Source: an uncultured Bacteroidia bacterium (GTDB lineage Bacteria > Bacteroidota > Bacteroidia > NS11-12g > UBA9320). From it: 64,000 bases of DNA. Under the pieces are notes generated by a model, which worked only from the letters and a program-made list of their open reading frames with translations, did not search any database and was not told the origin of the DNA. Below are positions 19,620-26,729 of this stretch, piece after piece. How positions within the stretch are numbered: the stretch's first letter is position 1; each line of letters begins with the position of its first letter. The translations under genes and the position numbers were made by a program. The stretch spans positions 247,480 through 311,479 of the forward strand of contig CALSMN010000005.1 in the NCBI GenBank assembly GCA_943787465.1. Direction: 5' to 3'.

Positions 19620-20555
19620 ATGAAAAAAATACTACTTACATTCCTACTTGGCGTACCTGTTGCATTGTTTGCTCAAGATAAAATAAATAAATGGTCATTG
19701 GGTATCGGCTTTCATTTAGCTTGTCCTCAAAGCGAAATTGGTGCAATTGATTATGATCATGGATTTGGAATTAACTTCTCCTACCTGAGTACTAAATTTC
19801 CATACAAATCACCTGTTAATTTTCAAATTGGAACACGCATGGATTTTGCACATATGCAAACTCGAAAATTCGAATCTATAGCATTAGCTGCGGATGACGG
19901 TCCAATTATCATAGGAGATGCCACGATAAAAGCGGGTAATCGCATGTATGGTCTGTTTTTAGAAGGTCGAATCAATTTTACTCCTGAAGATCAAAAAATA
20001 ACACCCTATATTAGTTTACTTGCAGGACATCGAAACTATTCTACATACCAAGTACTTTCACTCAATCAACCCAATTATAACCCAGAACGAGAATCAGAAT
20101 CAATAACAGAACGTGTAGTTCATACCAAACGGTTTCATTACGGAGGAACCGTAGGCGTCTGCTACAAAGTAAACCAAAGTATTTCATTGGAATCTAGTGT
20201 AACATATACCTATGGCAATAAAGGAGCGGTATTGCCACTGAAAGATATAGAAAGAGCTGACGGAAGTAATGAAGTACATTATGATAATTATCAAACCGTA
20301 AAAACAGACATACTATTAATAAATGCAGGTATTCGATTCCAATTGTTTAAGCAGTATCAGTATAATCCTATAAATACTACTCCATCAAATCAAAATAATT
20401 CATCCAATAGTAACCGTTACTTTGACAATTCAACACCCAGTTCATCAACTCCTTCCACCAGGAAAACACGTAGTTTTAATTCCACCCCTACTAAAAAAAT
20501 GCCTATTAAAGTAAAATCAGATGGACCAAAAAGAGACAAAAACGATCAAAGTTAA
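19620..20555 (+). CDS. Outer-membrane beta-barrel protein with low-complexity tail
   Basis: This is a 311-residue exported protein with a signal peptide (MKKILLTFLLGVPVALFAQ). Residues 20-245 show the alternating strands of a small OmpX/OmpA-like barrel (ITPYISLLAGHRNYST, FHYGGTVGVCYKV, ILLINAGIRFQLF). The last 65 residues are Asn/Ser/Thr/Pro-rich and then very basic, unlike a barrel end. The 3' end overlaps the next gene by 35 nt, so the tail may have been gained by loss of an earlier stop. No specific function can be given. Confidence 0.75.
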   Translation: MKKILLTFLLGVPVALFAQDKINKWSLGIGFHLACPQSEIGAIDYDHGFGINFSYLSTKFPYKSPVNFQIGTRMDFAHMQTRKFESIALAADDGPIIIGDATIKAGNRMYGLFLEGRINFTPEDQKITPYISLLAGHRNYSTYQVLSLNQPNYNPERESESITERVVHTKRFHYGGTVGVCYKVNQSISLESSVTYTYGNKGAVLPLKDIERADGSNEVHYDNYQTVKTDILLINAGIRFQLFKQYQYNPINTTPSNQNNSSNSNRYFDNSTPSSSTPSTRKTRSFNSTPTKKMPIKVKSDGPKRDKNDQS

Positions 20556-21129
20556 TTTAGATACCCATTTTTGGAATTCAAAATATGAAGAAAATAAAAT
20601 AGGATGGGATATTGGATACGCCAACCCTATTCATATTGAATATGTGCTTGAACACATTGATAAATCCCAAAAAATACTAATTCCTGGAGCTGGTTCTGGA
20701 TATGAAATAAAAACATTATGGAATTGTGGCTATAACCAAGTCTATGCTATTGATTTATCACCGTTAGCAAAAAAACGATTTTTGAAACAACAACCCGATT
20801 TCCCAGAGGAAAACTATATCGTAGGTGATTTTTTTAAAATGCAACAATCATTTGACCTAATCTTGGAACAGACCTTCTTTTGTGCTATAGACCCTGCACT
20901 GCGTTCCTCGTATGTAGAAAAAATACACGAAGTTCTAAATCCACTAGGTCGCTTGTATGGCGTTCTATTTGTGATGCCATTAATTGATGGTCCACCTTTT
21001 GGTGGATCAGTCACGGAGTATCAACATTTATTCGAGGAAAAATTCGAAATTATACAGATAAAAAAAAGTACGAAATCCATTCCAACTCGACTGGGAAAAG
21101 AAATAATCATAGAATTATTGAAAAAATAA
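20521..21129 (+). CDS. TPMT-family SAM-dependent methyltransferase
   Basis: This 202-residue protein resembles thiopurine S-methyltransferase and related chloride/thiol methyltransferases. The N-terminal HFWNSKYEENKIGWDIG is the TPMT-type substrate-lid region, and ILIPGAGSGYEIKTL is the SAM-binding motif I. The EQTFFCAIDPALRSSYV and LFVMPLIDGPPFGGSV segments match the family core. It is cytosolic. The start overlaps the preceding gene by 35 nt. The natural acceptor is unknown. Confidence 0.87.
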   Translation: MDQKETKTIKVNLDTHFWNSKYEENKIGWDIGYANPIHIEYVLEHIDKSQKILIPGAGSGYEIKTLWNCGYNQVYAIDLSPLAKKRFLKQQPDFPEENYIVGDFFKMQQSFDLILEQTFFCAIDPALRSSYVEKIHEVLNPLGRLYGVLFVMPLIDGPPFGGSVTEYQHLFEEKFEIIQIKKSTKSIPTRLGKEIIIELLKK

Positions 21130-21138
21130 ATCAATCCA

Positions 21139-21168
21139 TTGCAAGAGTTGATTTCAATATTATCTTTG
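21139..21168 (+). promoter_or_regulatory. Promoter of the tRNA cluster
   Basis: TTG at 21139-21141 and TATCTTTG at 21161-21168 are separated by 19 nt. This is the expected spacing of Bacteroidota -33 and -7 elements. Transcription would start near 21174 and run into the tRNA-Gly and tRNA-Leu genes about 140 nt downstream. Confidence 0.65.
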
Positions 21169-21255
21169 CAGCCGCTTAATCGATGAAATGTTCTTTGAGT
21201 TTAAGCAAAAGCAAGTATGAACATATACATATTGATTCTTTGATATTTTATATGT

Positions 21256-21292
21256 AAAAGTAGCTTCCGCTAAGGCGGAGTAGAGTATCACC
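21256..21292 (+). other. tRNA-like remnant with hairpin
   Basis: AAAGTAGCT and GTAGAGTATCACC recur here in the same order as in the tRNA-Gly 5' half just downstream (AAAGTAGCT and GTAGAGCATCACC). Between them lies a perfect hairpin TCCGC-TAAG-GCGGA instead of the D-loop sequence. There is no anticodon arm or 3' half, so this is not a working tRNA. It may be a decayed partial duplication or a processing structure in the tRNA leader. Confidence 0.4.
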
Positions 21293-21314
21293 ACACGCTC
21301 ACTACTCATATTAT

Positions 21315-21387
21315 GCGAAAGTAGCTCAGCTGGTAGAGCATCACCTTGCCAAGGTGAGGGTCGCGAGTTCGAATCTCGTCTTTCGCT
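21315..21387 (+). tRNA. tRNA-Gly (anticodon GCC)
   Basis: A complete cloverleaf of 73 nt can be folded. The acceptor stem GCGAAAG/CTTTCGC pairs fully, the D stem is GCTC/GAGC, the anticodon stem TCACC/GGTGA with loop TTGCCAA, and the T arm GCGAG-TTCGAAT-CTCGT (one wobble). The anticodon GCC reads glycine codons GGC/GGU. The 3' CCA is not encoded. Confidence 0.95.
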
Positions 21388-21407
21388 CTAGTATTTTATA
21401 CTTGATG

Positions 21408-21490
21408 CTTGGGTGGTGGAATTGGTAGACACGTTGGACTTAAAATCCAATGGCTTCACGGCCGTACGGGTTCAAGTCCCGTCCCCGAAA
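21408..21490 (+). tRNA. tRNA-Leu (anticodon UAA) with mispaired acceptor stem
   Basis: The body is a class II leucine tRNA: D arm GTGG...CAC, anticodon stem TTGGA/TCCAA with loop CTTAAAA (anticodon TAA), a long variable arm with GGC/GCC, and T arm ACGGG-TTCAAGT-CCCGT. The acceptor strands GCTTGGG and CCCCGAA pair well only at the three inner G-C positions. Positions 1, 2 and 4 mismatch and 3 is a wobble. The gene may be inactive, recently altered at its 3' end, or affected by a sequence error. No CCA is encoded. Confidence 0.7.
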
Positions 21491-21791
21491 TATACACTCA
21501 GGTAACCTTAAATCATGTAAAAAACATTCAAAGTCCGTTGGATTTATTAAATTTGACTTAAACCCATAACGGAAATATATGTAACAGTTACATATATTAT
21601 ATTGTTATGGGCAAGTTTAAAAAACGACACAACGGAATGACACAGACAAGAGAACCACCGACTTTTGACACCTCTTGACAGTTATTATGACTGACAAGAA
21701 ATTTATTTATAATAAAAGTGGAGACCAGCGACCACTTAAAAAACGGGGCGATACCGAAAAGCCATACGAGTAGGAAACAAAACAAAACAAA
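21491..21791. other. Gene-free stretch after the tRNA genes
   Basis: I see no supported gene in these 301 bases. The minus-strand 62-residue ORF at 21597-21785 has no family features. The stretch holds one compound inverted repeat (listed separately) and otherwise AT-rich sequence leading to a truncated exported gene. Confidence 0.6.
21558..21620. repeat. Compound inverted repeat
   Basis: The core is a perfect 12-bp palindromic pair, AATATATGTAAC and GTTACATATATT, with a single-base loop. It is flanked by CCCATAAC (21563-21570) and GTTATGGG (21604-21611), and then by TTAAA and TTTAA with a few unpaired bases. The nested arrangement is too regular for a simple terminator and there is no T-run. 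It could be a recombination site, a protein-binding site or a non-autonomous repeat. Confidence 0.7.
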
Positions 21792-22217
21792 ATGAAAATA
21801 AAAATTACAATGCTTTTTACAGCATTATTTATCACTGGGCTGTCTTATGCTCAAGATTTTAAAGGGCATGCGTCTGGAACATTTGGAATACTTAATGGAA
21901 AAGTACGAGTTCAATATGAAATGCCACTTGAATCACGTGCAAGTTATGGCATGAATATGAATTATTATTTAGTTAACTGGACGGGTCCTGTTTTTGAACC
22001 ATTTATCAGAATTTATGGTAAGAAAGATGGTAATGCAGAAGGTTTTTTGGGGCAGGCAAAACTGATATATGGTAACCTCTCGACTTTAGATTATGATTTA
22101 TATGGTGGTCGAGTACAATTAACCCTTAACTGTCCGTTAGGGGTTTTTTTTTACAATTCAAAGACTTCTCCTCGCTCCGGAATGATGACCTTTTCTCGAA
22201 GTTCTTCTTCCAAATGA
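21792..22217 (+). pseudogene. Truncated small exported outer-membrane protein gene
   Basis: The first ~110 residues look genuine: a signal peptide (MKIKITMLFTALFITGLSYAQ), then strands such as GTFGILNGKVRVQYEM and GFLGQAKLIYGNL. These resemble the N-terminal half of small Bacteroidota barrel proteins of about 180-200 residues. The frame then runs through a rho-independent terminator at 22121-22152 and into the antisense of the convergent MBL gene, giving a meaningless end (SPRSGMMTFSRSSSSK). The C-terminal half of the barrel is missing, so I call it a 3'-truncated remnant. It lies between a damaged tRNA-Leu and a conserved gene, which suits a decayed insertion. Confidence 0.6.
22121..22152 (+). 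terminator. Rho-independent terminator
   Basis: The arms ACCCTTAAC and GTTAGGGGT pair with one G-U, around a TGTCC loop, followed by a run of nine T. It works for the plus strand only. It ends within the stop codon of the convergent MBL gene and lies inside the apparent reading frame of the truncated exported gene. Confidence 0.8.
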
Positions 22218-23518
22218 TGCTTTAAATCTTCCATCGATGCTCCCTCTCCGTGTACAAAAAATAACTTCGAGAGTTTTGTCTGATTTGATTTTTCAAAATA
22301 ATCTTGCAAACCTTGAGTATCTGGATGTGCACTGAATACATCCGTTTGCTTAATGGTAGCAAATACATATCTATCTTTTCCTTTTATCCGTATCGTACTT
22401 CTACCCTCCAATAATTGTGCACCTAATGTACCCGGTGAACAAAATCCTGCAATAAGTATAGTACATGATGGATTCTGAACATGATCACTGATATGATGCT
22501 GAATCCTCCCTCCTTCTAACATGCCTGCTGAGGAAACAATGATACACGAATCGCGATACATTTCCATATCGGCTACATCCGACTTATCTTCAACCAAAAA
22601 CAAACTCTTAAAATCAAAGAGATTGGAATCTGTTTGTTTATTTTGCTGGGCTTCTTCATTCAAATAATCTGAAAATCGATTGTGAATATTGGAACTCGCT
22701 AAAGCAAGAGGACTGTCTGCAAATACTCGAATAGGTGGTAATTTCCCTTCATTAAATAATTTTTTTAAGGTAAATAGAATAGCCTGAGTTCTACCCACAC
22801 TGAAAGCAGGAATGATTAACCTTCCATCTTGATTTATGCATGTCTTTGTGACATAATCCATCAATACTTCCTCCGGAGATCTTTTTTCTTGATGATATCT
22901 ATTACCATAAGTGGTTTCAGTGACCAAGTAATGTAATCCTTCCATCGGAACTGGATCAACAATTAATTTACTGCCTGGATTACCCAAATCCCCCGTAAAA
23001 CCCATTACTTTAACCGTATTATTTTCTCGTATTTCAAGCCGAATACTAGCAGCCCCAATGATGTGACCTGCTTCATGCATGGTAAAAGATAACAAACTGG
23101 TTAATTCAATTTTTTGATAATACTTCACCGTTAATAATTGCTCACTTGCATCCTTAACCTCCTTAAAACCGTATAATTGGGGTATTTTACGTTTATTTCT
23201 GTTATTGTTCTGAATATTTACAGAATCCGTCCAAAGTTTTTCCAGTAAATAGGCAGTTGGCTCAGTGCATATAATTTCTCCAGAAAAACCTTGTTTAACT
23301 AAATTAGGGATATTCCCACTATGATCGATGTGTGCATGAGTTAATAAAACGACATCAATTTGACTAGGATCAAATTCAAATTTTGAATTAATTTCATGAT
23401 TATCTTTATCCTCATAATCAATTCCGCAATCAATCAATATTTTATAACCTGAATCCAATTCTAATAAATGCATACTGCCAGTTACTTGTCTGGCAGCTCC
23501 CCAACATGTGTATTTCAT
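22151..23518 (-). CDS. Metallo-beta-lactamase fold, beta-CASP RNA-processing exonuclease
   Basis: This 455-residue protein is of the YSH1/CPSF73-like bacterial family. The Zn-binding motif LLTHAHIDHSG lies near residue 60 and a further histidine in MHEAGHIIGAASI. The beta-CASP insertion (about residues 210-330) and the C-terminal motifs IIVSSAGMLEGGRIQHHI and FVHGEG follow, with the expected late His. Family members are endo- or exoribonucleases. It lies 15 nt downstream of the M28 peptidase gene, at the end of the porX-tsaE-M28 run. Confidence 0.9.
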   Translation of the reverse strand: MKYTCWGAARQVTGSMHLLELDSGYKILIDCGIDYEDKDNHEINSKFEFDPSQIDVVLLTHAHIDHSGNIPNLVKQGFSGEIICTEPTAYLLEKLWTDSVNIQNNNRNKRKIPQLYGFKEVKDASEQLLTVKYYQKIELTSLLSFTMHEAGHIIGAASIRLEIRENNTVKVMGFTGDLGNPGSKLIVDPVPMEGLHYLVTETTYGNRYHQEKRSPEEVLMDYVTKTCINQDGRLIIPAFSVGRTQAILFTLKKLFNEGKLPPIRVFADSPLALASSNIHNRFSDYLNEEAQQNKQTDSNLFDFKSLFLVEDKSDVADMEMYRDSCIIVSSAGMLEGGRIQHHISDHVQNPSCTILIAGFCSPGTLGAQLLEGRSTIRIKGKDRYVFATIKQTDVFSAHPDTQGLQDYFEKSNQTKLSKLFFVHGEGASMEDLKHHLEEELREKVIIPERGEVFEL

Positions 23519-23533
23519 ACGATTTCCTACTAC

Positions 23534-24679
23534 TTATCGTGCAATTATAAGTGTAGAATAACTTGTTTGGATATTTCTTAAATCAGAAATCCTAACAGAA
23601 TATATACCATTGGGAAGAAAAGCAACATCCAATCGATCCGATACATTCATTTCTTTATCCATTAATAAATATCCCAAATTAGAAAATATCTGAACTTGAA
23701 AAGGATAATTAATGGTGGGAAATATCACATTATCTTGTGCTGGATTTGGAGTGATTATTGGTTTAGAATACACCCGATTATTTATTCCCGCAGTAGTTGG
23801 TACACGAGAAAAGTACACTGTTGCAGCAACTGCTCCACGAATCACTTCTTCAGTAGCGTTTACATCCATATTGGAAACTCTATCTGAAGATTGATGATAA
23901 TGATCTTTGTAATCGCTTTCTTGATATAACCCTGTGATTACGATGCCTTTGGATTCAAAGGGTATATAATCTGACGCATAGGCTGCAGATAAAACAGGCG
24001 TTAAATCAGTATACAAAGTCAAAATAGTAGCTAAAGTGTCTGTTTTTAGTGCAGATAACTCATTATTTGACGATGGATTTTGAAACTCATCACGTTCACA
24101 AACTATTTTACTATTATCTTTTCCTAGTGTCCCTCCCAATTGATCTAAATTTATCATTAATTGAATGGAATCTGTTGATTTTAACGTATTATTTACATAA
24201 TGACTAGACCCAATATAACCCAGTTCTTCCGCCCCAAAATTAATGACACGAACCCCTACTCGAGGATTTAAATCACGGATAATTCGGGCTATTTGCAATG
24301 TAGCAACTACCCCACTACCATTGTCATTAGCACCAGGACTTTCATCCACCGAATCATAATGAGCTCCTATAATTATCCACTGATTAGAATCTTCACCATG
24401 CTTCTCTACGATAATATTATAGGCTTTTTTACCTTGATATATAAAGGTGTCTATTTGAGGAGCATAACCATACTGTTGGTATTTTTTTAGTAACCAGTCT
24501 CGGGTAAGATCCAAAGCAGGAGAACCTGAAGGTTTTGGTCCAAAACCTTCATAATTAACTAACTGAAATGGAACTGAGTCTACTCGTAGGGTATAATCCG
24601 AAATATCTTGATTAAAATTTTGAGCAACAGTACAAAACCCTAAAAAAAGTAGGATTATACAATGTAATATTCTCTGCAT
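23534..24679 (-). CDS. M28-family metallopeptidase with T9SS sorting domain
   Basis: This is a secreted zinc aminopeptidase-type enzyme. The start at 24679 (MQRILHCIILLFLGFCTVAQ) gives a signal peptide; the track's longer start adds 25 residues read antisense to nothing useful. The zinc ligands are in IIGAHYDSVDESPGANDNGSG and FGAEELGYIGS, with later D in MINLDQLGG and a His in KDHYHQSSD. The last ~75 residues (PNPAQDNVIF ... LPNGIYSVRI) form a T9SS type A sorting domain, so the enzyme should cross the outer membrane. It overlaps the tsaE 3' end by 25 nt and has its own -7 element there. Confidence 0.92.
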   Translation of the reverse strand: MQRILHCIILLFLGFCTVAQNFNQDISDYTLRVDSVPFQLVNYEGFGPKPSGSPALDLTRDWLLKKYQQYGYAPQIDTFIYQGKKAYNIIVEKHGEDSNQWIIIGAHYDSVDESPGANDNGSGVVATLQIARIIRDLNPRVGVRVINFGAEELGYIGSSHYVNNTLKSTDSIQLMINLDQLGGTLGKDNSKIVCERDEFQNPSSNNELSALKTDTLATILTLYTDLTPVLSAAYASDYIPFESKGIVITGLYQESDYKDHYHQSSDRVSNMDVNATEEVIRGAVAATVYFSRVPTTAGINNRVYSKPIITPNPAQDNVIFPTINYPFQVQIFSNLGYLLMDKEMNVSDRLDVAFLPNGIYSVRISDLRNIQTSYSTLIIAR

Positions 24680-25077
24680 CCGTTCAAAGATACAACAATC
24701 TCTATTTCTATGAGTTGGTCTTTGGGTAAGAAATCTGCCATTTTTTCTGGCCACTCAATAAAACATAAATGACCTGAATCTATATATTCCATAAATCCAA
24801 TATCCTCAATTTCTTCGACTGAATTTAAACGATACAAATCAAAATGATAAATAGTCTTTCCATTAACAATATAAGTGTTCACCAATGAAAAAGTAGGACT
24901 ATCTACTTGACTAGCATCACCACCAATAGATGCTATATATGATTTTACGAAGGTAGTTTTTCCTGTACCTAAATCCCCTTTAAGCAATACCATGTTATGG
25001 GATTGGCCTATCCCTCTATTTTTTAAAAAGATTAAGACTTCAGAGATACTTTGATGATTTTCAACTACAAATTTCAC
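24655..25077 (-). CDS. tsaE: tRNA threonylcarbamoyladenosine biosynthesis ATPase
   Basis: TsaE is the ATPase that assists TsaB/TsaD in making t6A37 on ANN-decoding tRNAs. The 140-residue protein has the Walker A motif GDLGTGKTTF near residue 35, SPTFSLVN and YHFDLYRL, and the late FIEWPEK, all typical. It overlaps porX by 4 nt (ATGA), which argues for translational coupling. Confidence 0.95.
   Translation of the reverse strand: MKFVVENHQSISEVLIFLKNRGIGQSHNMVLLKGDLGTGKTTFVKSYIASIGGDASQVDSPTFSLVNTYIVNGKTIYHFDLYRLNSVEEIEDIGFMEYIDSGHLCFIEWPEKMADFLPKDQLIEIEIVVSLNGCREYYIV
24685..24692 (-). promoter_or_regulatory. -7 promoter element of the M28 peptidase gene
   Basis: TATCTTTG on the minus strand ends 5 nt before the peptidase ATG. 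It lies within the 3' end of tsaE and could allow expression separate from porX. Confidence 0.55.
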
Positions 25078-26630
25078 TTCGGTTCAAGAGTAATGATAGG
25101 AATTAACATTTCTTCCATTGAAATACCACCATGTTGAAATGTATTTTTATAATATTTCGCATAATGATTTAAATTATTAGGGTACACAAAAAAATCATTT
25201 TCTCTGCTAAAAATAAAAGAACTTGTCATGTGTTGTTTGGGCAAAAGTGCATCATGTGGATTCTTAATTTCAAAAACTTCCTTAGGATTAAAATCAATTC
25301 TTCTGGATGTTTTGTATCTGAGGTTAGTTGTGGTGTCTTTGCCGCCGTGTACCTTTACAGGATTATCCACATGCACCGATCCGTGATCGGTAGTTACGAC
25401 TAACTTTACCTTTTTACTACTTAAATATTTAATTGCTTCTAACAACGGAGAATGCATAAACCAACTCTTGGTTAATTCGCGATAGGCAGCTTCATCTTCA
25501 GCCAATTCGCGCATAATTTTAGAATCAGTTCGTGCATGCGAAAGGGTATCAATAAAATTGTATACAATGGTAACAAACTCCTCACCTACTATATTGGGCA
25601 ATTGCTCAACCATCGCTTTAGCATTATTTAGATTAGTTACTTTAATAAATTTGGATTCATAACCTGTTCTTAATCGGCTAAGTTGATCATTTAAAAAGTG
25701 GGCCTCGTGCAAATTTTTTCCACCCTCATCCTCATCATTACTCCATTTGTCTCCAAATCTTTTTTCAATATCCATAGGCATCAACCCACTAAATATTGCA
25801 TTTCGCGCATACTGAGTAGTAGTAGGAAGTATACTCATGTATAAATCCTCCTCGGTCGTAATGTAATAATTGCTGATTTCTTGTTGAATAATTTTCCATT
25901 GATCAAATCTCAAATTATCGAGTAGTAAAAGAAAAAAAGGTTCTCCTTTATTTTTTTTAGGTAAGATGCCTCTTTTCATCAAATTATGAGACATCATCGG
26001 CATATCATCCTTCGATTCAGCGTGAATAAAATTAAGATAATTTTTGGCAATGTATTTAGAAAATTCTCGATTTCCGTCTTGTTTTTGAGTACGCAACACA
26101 TCCTCCATCCCTGTTTCATCCGAGCTTGCCATTTCCGTTTCCCAGTACACTAACTTTTTATACATCTCCTTCCATTTTAGCCAATCCATATGATCCATGA
26201 AAGCCATCCCTATGGTTCTAAAATCCTGCTGATAGCGTTGCGTAACACTTTCAGTAACCAATCTTTTATTATCCGTCAATTTTTTGATTGTACTCAAGAT
26301 TTGTCTTGGATTTACAGGTTTAATAAGATAATCTGATATTTTACTGCCAATAGCATCTTCCATGATATGCTCCTCCTCACTTTTAGTAATCATTACAACG
26401 GGTATATTACTCTCAATCTCTTTAATGACTTTTAATGCTTCTAAACCTGAAATTCCGGGCATATTCTCATCTAAAAAAATCAAATCATAGTGGTGTTCCT
26501 TGACATAATCTATCGCATCTAATCCATTATTTACAGTAGTTACCTCATATCCGCGATCTTTTAGAAATAATAAATGAGCTTTTAAATGATCTATTTCATC
26601 ATCGGCCCAAAGTATTTTAATATTATTCAT
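25074..26630 (-). CDS. porX: T9SS response regulator/PglZ-domain protein PorX
   Basis: PorX regulates the type IX secretion system together with the PorY kinase and an ECF sigma factor in Porphyromonas. The N-terminal receiver domain has D10/D11 and phospho-acceptor D54 in LIFLDENMPGISG, and the lysine in LIKPVNP. The C-terminal PglZ domain (alkaline-phosphatase superfamily) shows LLLLDNLRFDQW, the nucleophile-containing LPTTTQYARNAIFSG, VTTDHGSVHV and the final GGISMEEMLIPII. At 518 residues it matches PorX in length. PorX of other species cleaves cyclic oligonucleotides. Here it heads the run that includes a T9SS-sorted peptidase. Confidence 0.93.
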   Translation of the reverse strand: MNNIKILWADDEIDHLKAHLLFLKDRGYEVTTVNNGLDAIDYVKEHHYDLIFLDENMPGISGLEALKVIKEIESNIPVVMITKSEEEHIMEDAIGSKISDYLIKPVNPRQILSTIKKLTDNKRLVTESVTQRYQQDFRTIGMAFMDHMDWLKWKEMYKKLVYWETEMASSDETGMEDVLRTQKQDGNREFSKYIAKNYLNFIHAESKDDMPMMSHNLMKRGILPKKNKGEPFFLLLLDNLRFDQWKIIQQEISNYYITTEEDLYMSILPTTTQYARNAIFSGLMPMDIEKRFGDKWSNDEDEGGKNLHEAHFLNDQLSRLRTGYESKFIKVTNLNNAKAMVEQLPNIVGEEFVTIVYNFIDTLSHARTDSKIMRELAEDEAAYRELTKSWFMHSPLLEAIKYLSSKKVKLVVTTDHGSVHVDNPVKVHGGKDTTTNLRYKTSRRIDFNPKEVFEIKNPHDALLPKQHMTSSFIFSRENDFFVYPNNLNHYAKYYKNTFQHGGISMEEMLIPIITLEPK

Positions 26631-26649
26631 TTATTCCTTATCCTATTTT

Positions 26650-26657
26650 TACCTTTG
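26650..26657 (+). promoter_or_regulatory. -7 promoter element of the lipid A run
   Basis: TACCTTTG lies in the divergent gap between porX and the HD hydrolase gene, about 72 nt before its GTG start. No -33 TTG is seen at the expected distance. Confidence 0.55.
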
Positions 26658-26729
26658 TGTTGATTTTAAAAATTTATCTTGCAAAGCAAGTAATAAATCA
26701 ACTCTTTAAATAATATTTTATTTCATCCC

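Noticed and set aside
21597-21785. 62-residue minus-strand ORF after the tRNA genes
   Set aside because: No start context, no motif, and it crosses the inverted repeat arm; treated as non-coding.
21558-22152. Integron attC-like cassette reading of the inverted repeat and GTTAGGGG terminator
   Set aside because: The arms do not match the RYYYAAC/GTTRRRY core sites and no integron integrase is present in the window.
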